Assembly (NCBI GenBank): GCA_012274205.1
Contig: JAAOZY010000439.1
Span: 1-9,942 of the forward strand
Length of the DNA stretch: 9,942 bases
From: Betaproteobacteria bacterium
GTDB lineage: Bacteria; Pseudomonadota; Gammaproteobacteria; Burkholderiales; SG8-39
Direction of reading: 5' to 3'
Of this stretch, positions 6,290-9,942 are shown one piece after another. Both the position numbers and the translations under genes were made by a program. Position 1 is the first letter of the stretch. Each line of letters starts with the position of its first letter. A model generated the notes under the pieces. The model was not told the DNA's origin. It worked only from the letters and a program-made list of their open reading frames with translations, and did not search any database.

Positions 6290-7543
6290 TCAGGCGGCGC
6301 GGCTGTCGCGCTCCAGCTGCTCACGATGATCCGGATGGGCGATTGCGAGCAGCCTGCGCGCGCGTTCCGCGAGGCCAGCGCCGCGCAGGTCCGCGATGCC
6401 GAACTCGGTGACGATGATGCCGGCATCGCTGCGCGGCGTGCTCACCGGTCCCTGCAGCCTTGCGACGATGCGGCTGTGTTTGCCGGCGGTGGAGGGCAGT
6501 GCGACGATCGGCAGCCCGCCTTTGGAATAGTGCGCGGCGCGCAGGAAGTCGACCGCGCCGCCGACAGCGCCGACGTAGACGCCGGCGGCGACCTCCGCGT
6601 TGATCTGCCCGGAGAGGTCGACTTCAACCGCCGAGTTGAGCGCGGTGAAGCGCTCTATCTGCTGGAGCACGCGCGGGCCGTGGGTATAGTCGGATGAGCG
6701 GAACTGGATCTGCGCATTGCAGTGGGCGAAATCGTGCAGGGCCTTGCTGCCGAACATGATGCCGGCGATGGTGCTGCCGCGGTCTATGCTCTTGCGCTCG
6801 TTGGTGATGACGCCGGCCTGCATCAGCACTGCCACCTGGTCACCGATGGCGCCCGAATGCACGCCTAGCCCGCGCCGGTCGGCGAGTTCGGCCAGGATCG
6901 CCTCCGGCAGGGCGCCCAGGCCGAATTGCAGCGTCGCCCCATCCTCGATGAGGCCGGCGACATGGCGTGCGATGGCGAGCTCGGCTGCGCCCGGCTGCGG
7001 GTGCAGCAGTTCCAGCGGCGCGCGCGCGCTACGCACGATGTAGTCGAGGTCGGCCTCCAGCACCGGCCGCTCGCCATGCGTCCAGGGAGCGCGTTCATTG
7101 ACTTCCGCGACTACGACGCGCGCGGCCTCCAGCGCGGGGATCAGGTATTCGTGGGCGACCGAGAGGCTGTACTCGCCGCGCTCGTTCGCCGGTGCGAGCT
7201 GCAGCAGCAGCACGTCCACCTTGAGCCGGCGGCGCGCGATCAGCTCGCCCAGGTGGGAGTAGTGGCAGGGCAGGATGTCGAGCGCGCCTGCCTTGACCAG
7301 GGCGCGGTTGCCGCCGGTGCCGGCATAGCCGGAAAAGCGCACGCAGTCCGCATACTCGGCTTTCAGCGTGTTCGAATAGCTGATGCCGAGGAAGACGCTG
7401 AATTGCCCTATGGCATGGCGCTGCGCCATCAATGCCTGGGACAGCGGCAACGGTTCGGCATTCGCCTGACCCCACATTACGCAGTCGCCAGGGCGGACGA
7501 TGGCGCCCATATCGAGCGCGTTCAGTTCGAGTACTTTGGCCAA
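6290..7543 (-). CDS. Acetyl-CoA hydrolase/CoA-transferase family protein
   Basis: This 417-residue cytoplasmic protein belongs to the single-chain acetyl-CoA hydrolase / 4-hydroxybutyrate CoA-transferase family, whose members move CoA between acyl-CoA and a free acid. An N-terminal domain (about 1-190, with VRPGDCVMWGQANAEPLPL) is followed by the C-terminal catalytic domain with FGLGALPEAIL (207-217), GLGVHSGAIGDQV (225-237), GVITN (244-248), SSDYTH and VTEFGIADLRGAGL. Length fits the family (about 420-500, on the short side). At the place where family members usually carry the catalytic Glu (HTEM or HSEM) this protein has His229-Ser230-Gly231, so the expected glutamate seems absent. The predicted start is a TTG at 7543 with only a weak GGGA-type site; an ATG at 7510 (codon 12) is a fallback. 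It is divergent from the MaoC-like gene and followed by the exported hydrolase. Actual substrate and activity are unknown. Confidence 0.85.
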   Translation of the reverse strand: MAKVLELNALDMGAIVRPGDCVMWGQANAEPLPLSQALMAQRHAIGQFSVFLGISYSNTLKAEYADCVRFSGYAGTGGNRALVKAGALDILPCHYSHLGELIARRRLKVDVLLLQLAPANERGEYSLSVAHEYLIPALEAARVVVAEVNERAPWTHGERPVLEADLDYIVRSARAPLELLHPQPGAAELAIARHVAGLIEDGATLQFGLGALPEAILAELADRRGLGVHSGAIGDQVAVLMQAGVITNERKSIDRGSTIAGIMFGSKALHDFAHCNAQIQFRSSDYTHGPRVLQQIERFTALNSAVEVDLSGQINAEVAAGVYVGAVGGAVDFLRAAHYSKGGLPIVALPSTAGKHSRIVARLQGPVSTPRSDAGIIVTEFGIADLRGAGLAERARRLLAIAHPDHREQLERDSRAA

Positions 7544-7579
7544 GCTGATCCCGTGGTTCGAAAGAAAAACGTCACCCGA

Positions 7580-7608
7580 TTCACAGGCGGCGCGTCGGAG
7601 CGTAACAT
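7580..7608 (+). promoter_or_regulatory. Likely sigma70 promoter of the MaoC-like gene
   Basis: TTCACA at 7580-7585 (5 of 6 to the -35 consensus) and TAACAT at 7603-7608 (4 of 6 to the -10 consensus) are 17 bases apart in the 92-base divergent gap. Transcription would begin near 7615, about 20 bases before the ATG, with a GGAGG ribosome site at 7625-7629 in the leader. I saw no comparable promoter for the oppositely oriented CoA-transferase-like gene in this gap. Confidence 0.5.
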
Positions 7609-7635
7609 CGACGCGTCCAAAAGTGGAGGCCGCAA

Positions 7636-8100
7636 ATGGAAAAAGAGATCAAATTGCTGGGCATGGGCCCGTTCTGGAATGACCTTGCGGTGGGCGACCG
7701 CTTCCGCACCGTGGGACGTACGCTGACCGAGACCGATCTGGTGAACTTCGTCAATCTGTCCTGGCTGACGGAAGAATTGTTCACCAATACCGAGGACCGG
7801 GAGAATATGGCGATCGCCGGCCGCGTCGTGCCTGCCGCTCTGGTCTATGCCTGCGCCGAAGGCCTGCTGCTGCCTATGATCCAGGGCCCCGGCCTCGCGT
7901 TCCTCAACGCAAGCCTGGACGTCAAAGGGCCGACATTTGTCGGAGACACGATTCATGTCGAAGTCCGCGTCAGCGAAGTGCGCGCGACCTCCAAGGGCAA
8001 CCGCGGGCTGGTGCGCACCCAGAACCAGGTGGTAAGCCAGCGCGGCGAGACGGTGCTCGCGTATAGCCCGCTGCGCATGATGAAGGGCCGCGACAGCTGA
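7636..8100 (+). CDS. MaoC-like hotdog-fold protein
   Basis: This encodes a 154-residue single hotdog-fold protein of the MaoC-like acyl dehydratase superfamily, which acts on acyl-CoA esters. Evidence is the opening FWNDLAVGDRFRTVGRTLTETDLVNFVNLS (13-42), typical of MaoC-like proteins, the central helix region GRVVPAALVYACAEGLLL, and the later LDVKGPTFVGDTIHVEVRVSEVR strand pair. In catalytic hydratases the segment after the first block reads like SGDxNPxHxD; here it is SWLTEELFTN (42-51), so the Asp and His of the usual dyad are replaced (Leu44 and Phe49 by my alignment). It may be a thioesterase, a binding protein or an enzyme using other residues. The ATG at 7636 has GGAGG at 7625-7629, 6 bases upstream. 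It stands alone on the plus strand, divergent from the CoA-transferase-like gene, which suggests a shared acyl-CoA role. Fold confident, activity unknown. Confidence 0.75.
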   Translation: MEKEIKLLGMGPFWNDLAVGDRFRTVGRTLTETDLVNFVNLSWLTEELFTNTEDRENMAIAGRVVPAALVYACAEGLLLPMIQGPGLAFLNASLDVKGPTFVGDTIHVEVRVSEVRATSKGNRGLVRTQNQVVSQRGETVLAYSPLRMMKGRDS

Positions 8101-8112
8101 CGCGGGGCATGG

Positions 8113-8133
8113 CGCACCCGCGGCCGGGGTGCG
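8113..8133. terminator. Shared hairpin terminator between convergent genes
   Basis: CGCACCC at 8113-8119 and GGGTGCG at 8127-8133 form a perfect 7-base-pair GC-rich stem around a 7-base loop. It fills the 36-base gap between the stop of the MaoC-like gene (8100) and the stop of the convergent permease gene (8137), a natural spot for a two-way terminator. No T-run follows on either strand, so a classic intrinsic terminator is not proven. Confidence 0.45.
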
Positions 8134-8136
8134 GAC

Positions 8137-9213
8137 TCAGGCTGCGGGCGGGGCGCCCGGCGGCACCTGGTCTTCCAGCCACTCGCGCCAGAGCGCCAGC
8201 AACACGGCGACGATAACCGGGCCGATGAACATGCCGATCAGGCCAAAGCTCGCCAGGCCGCCGATCACGCCGAACATGACCAGCAGAAACGGAATCTGCG
8301 TCGCGCTGCTGATCACCAGCGGGCGTATCAGGTTGTCGACCGAGCTCACCACCAGCGCGCCCCACAGCAACAGTCCAACGCCGGCGAGCGTATTGCCGCT
8401 GAACAGCAACCACCCGCCCAGCGCGCCCCACACAAAAGGCGTGCCGAACGGCATCAGCGCGATCAGCGCGGTAAACGCGCCGAACAGCACCGGCGCGCGC
8501 ACCCCCGCCGCCCAGTAGCCGACGCCCGCCAGCAGACCCTGCGCCAGGGCCGTCAGGACCAGGCCGTAGAGCACCGCCTTGGTGGTATTGCCGATGGCGA
8601 TGATGTAGCCGTCGACGCGCGTGCCGAGGAAACGCCGCAGCACCTTGCGCACCTGCTTGAGCAGGCTCTCGCCGTCGCGATAGATGAACAGAATGGTGAG
8701 CAGGGCGAAACCCAGCCTGACGGCATTGCGCCCGACGCCGCCGATCAGATTGCCGAGCTCGCCCGACCACTGGTGTGCCAGACTGGACAGCTGGCTGCGC
8801 AGCGCCGCGGGGTCATTGGTGAATTCGTTGATGAGGTCCTGCAGCCGCTCTCCGATCCAGGGCAGGTGCGCGATGAAATCCGGGAGCTTGTGCGGTCCTT
8901 CGGCCATGTAGGCGGACGCCGCCTGGTAGGCGATGACGAATTCGCCCTGCAGCAGGAATATCAGCCACAGCAGCGGCAGCACGAACGCGGTGGTCAGCAG
9001 CAGCGTCATTACGATTGCGCTGCTCATCGCATGGTTGCGCAGCAGCTTGCGCAGCCGCGCATAGGCCGGCCAGGTGACATAGGCGAGGATGGCGGCCCAG
9101 ACCGCCGGGGCGATGAACCAGCCGAGCACCATGTAGCCGAGCACGAACAGGGCGCCCAGCAGCAGCGCAAGAATGACGCGCCGCGTGATCGACGCGGCAT
9201 CGCGTTCAGGCAC
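8137..9213 (-). CDS. AI-2E/PerM family membrane permease
   Basis: This encodes a 358-residue inner-membrane protein of the AI-2E transporter (PerM/YdiK) family, proposed exporters of small molecules; a few members export autoinducer-2 or act as Na+/H+ antiporters, most are uncharacterised. Hydrophobic segments lie at about 12-32, 34-48 and 64-90. They are followed by a soluble, amphipathic region (about 91-155) and a C-terminal set of further helices, the usual family layout of about eight helices. The LRRFLGTRVDGYIIAIGNTTKAVLYG block, the IALMPFGTPFVWG stretch and the final GLIGMFIGPVIVAVLLALWREW are typical family features. The start is a GTG at 9213, supported by a GAGGAG site 6 bases upstream. 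It follows the CoA-transferase beta gene by 39 bases on the same strand, which may mean co-transcription; a functional link to CoA metabolism is not evident. Substrate unknown. Confidence 0.87.
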   Translation of the reverse strand: MPERDAASITRRVILALLLGALFVLGYMVLGWFIAPAVWAAILAYVTWPAYARLRKLLRNHAMSSAIVMTLLLTTAFVLPLLWLIFLLQGEFVIAYQAASAYMAEGPHKLPDFIAHLPWIGERLQDLINEFTNDPAALRSQLSSLAHQWSGELGNLIGGVGRNAVRLGFALLTILFIYRDGESLLKQVRKVLRRFLGTRVDGYIIAIGNTTKAVLYGLVLTALAQGLLAGVGYWAAGVRAPVLFGAFTALIALMPFGTPFVWGALGGWLLFSGNTLAGVGLLLWGALVVSSVDNLIRPLVISSATQIPFLLVMFGVIGGLASFGLIGMFIGPVIVAVLLALWREWLEDQVPPGAPPAA

Positions 9214-9219
9214 GGTGTG

Positions 9220-9225
9220 CTCCTC
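9220..9225 (-). promoter_or_regulatory. Ribosome-binding site deciding the GTG start of the permease
   Basis: GAGGAG on the minus strand, 6 bases before the GTG at 9213. It is a near-ideal Shine-Dalgarno match, which supports the GTG over any later ATG. Confidence 0.6.
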
Positions 9226-9252
9226 GCTGCGCGCGGTTGTTCATGCCGCCAC

Positions 9253-9942
9253 TCAGCCAGCGAAGGTCGCAGCGAAGCGCGGGTAGGTCTCGCCGATTTC
9301 CCTGCGTATGTGGCCGCGGATCAGCGCCAGGATTTCCGCTTCGGGCGCCGCGGTGAACGGGACCGAATCCGGGCAATCGAATTCGAAGCCGGTCTGATCG
9401 CGGATCTCCGCCACGCTGTGCCCGGGGTGCACGCTTTCGAGACGGAAGCGCTGCTTTTGCTTGTCGAAGGAAAACCAGGCCAGCCCGGTGAGCAGGCCAT
9501 AGGGGCCGCCGGGTCGGTAGACATTGGGCGCGCTCACGCCGGGCGCGCTGATGAAATCCACCTTGGGCACGAGCACCCTGCGGCTATGCTCCTCGCGGAA
9601 CAGGATCACCTTCGGCACCAGGTAGTACAGGTAGGCGGAGCCGAAGGAGCCGGGCCAGCGCACATCGCTCGCGGGGTAGCTGCCGGTGCCGACCAGATTG
9701 ATGTTGCCCCGGCCATCGATCTGGCCGCCGCCGAGAAAGAAGGCGTCGATGCGGCCCTGCGCCGCCATGTCGAAGGTTTCCACACCGCCGTCGGTATAGG
9801 CGTTGTAGCGGTTGGAGCCGAGGATGGTCACGCGCATCGCACCCTTGCTCAATTCCCGCCGCAGCAGCGCGGCCGCGCCGGGTATGGGCGAGGAGGCGCC
9901 GACGGTGACATGGCGGCAGCCTTCGAGCAGGCGCGCGATCAC
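9253..9942 (-). CDS. CoA-transferase beta subunit (two-subunit family I; N-terminus off the right edge)
   Basis: This is the beta-type subunit of a heteromeric family I CoA-transferase, of the branch resembling glutaconate CoA-transferase subunit B and IpdB. Some members of the branch transfer CoA, others hydrolyse or ring-open CoA esters. About 229 residues are present; family proteins are about 250, so roughly 10-25 N-terminal residues lie beyond the edge. Recognisable blocks are LEGCRHVTVGASSPIPGAAALL near the start, TDGGVETFDMAAQGRIDAFF, LGGGQIDGRGNINLVGTG, VDFISAPG and a VTDLGVF-like position read here as LAWFSFDKQKQRFRLESVHPG. I do not see the ESG or ENG catalytic-glutamate motif of classical beta subunits, so the catalytic residue may be on the alpha subunit, which is expected upstream, outside the window. 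The stop is 39 bases before the permease start. Substrate unknown. Confidence 0.82.
   Translation of the reverse strand: MIARLLEGCRHVTVGASSPIPGAAALLRRELSKGAMRVTILGSNRYNAYTDGGVETFDMAAQGRIDAFFLGGGQIDGRGNINLVGTGSYPASDVRWPGSFGSAYLYYLVPKVILFREEHSRRVLVPKVDFISAPGVSAPNVYRPGGPYGLLTGLAWFSFDKQKQRFRLESVHPGHSVAEIRDQTGFEFDCPDSVPFTAAPEAEILALIRGHIRREIGETYPRFAATFAG

Noticed and set aside
9321..9524. Short minus-strand frame within the CoA-transferase beta gene
   Set aside because: Ser/Arg/Pro-rich out-of-frame translation of the real gene, with no independent support.

Overview
The window is GC-rich, densely coded bacterial DNA. Its gene content suggests a betaproteobacterium, probably Burkholderiales-like: a tripartite tricarboxylate transporter (TTT) with a Bug-family binding protein, several CoA-ester enzymes, and sigma70-type promoter spacing. 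This assignment is inferred from gene families only. No rRNA, tRNA, CRISPR array or insertion sequence is visible.

Left block (1-5138, all minus strand): a promoter at about 5110-5138 faces a pair of overlapping genes for a thiamine-diphosphate (ThDP) dependent E1 enzyme, alpha (4048-5073) then beta (3074-4057). These are followed by a complete TTT set in the usual order, binding protein (2047-2991), small membrane subunit (1521-2006) and large membrane subunit (1-1517, running off the left edge). The likely logic is uptake of a carboxylate by the TTT and its use, or use of a 2-oxo acid or acetoin-like product, by the E1 enzyme. No E2 or E3 partner gene lies in the window.

Boundary (about 5139-5503): the plus strand carries only the C-terminal end of a ClC chloride channel gene. 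This stump marks an old deletion or insertion junction right beside the E1/TTT promoter.

Right block (5504-9942): an exported alpha/beta hydrolase (5504-6253) lies just downstream of an acetyl-CoA hydrolase/CoA-transferase family protein (6290-7543), both on minus. A short MaoC-like hotdog protein (7636-8100) is transcribed divergently from its own promoter. It converges through a shared hairpin with an AI-2E/PerM family permease (8137-9213, minus). Upstream of the permease, and running off the right edge, is the beta subunit of a two-subunit CoA-transferase (9253-9942); its alpha subunit is probably just outside.

The most interesting points are: the E1 pair tied to a transporter without visible E2/E3; an apparent insertion in E1 alpha; the chloride-channel stump at the cluster edge; and the divergent CoA-transferase-like and MaoC-like proteins, each of which appears to lack the textbook catalytic residues of its family. 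I found no clear evidence of a wholly new system.
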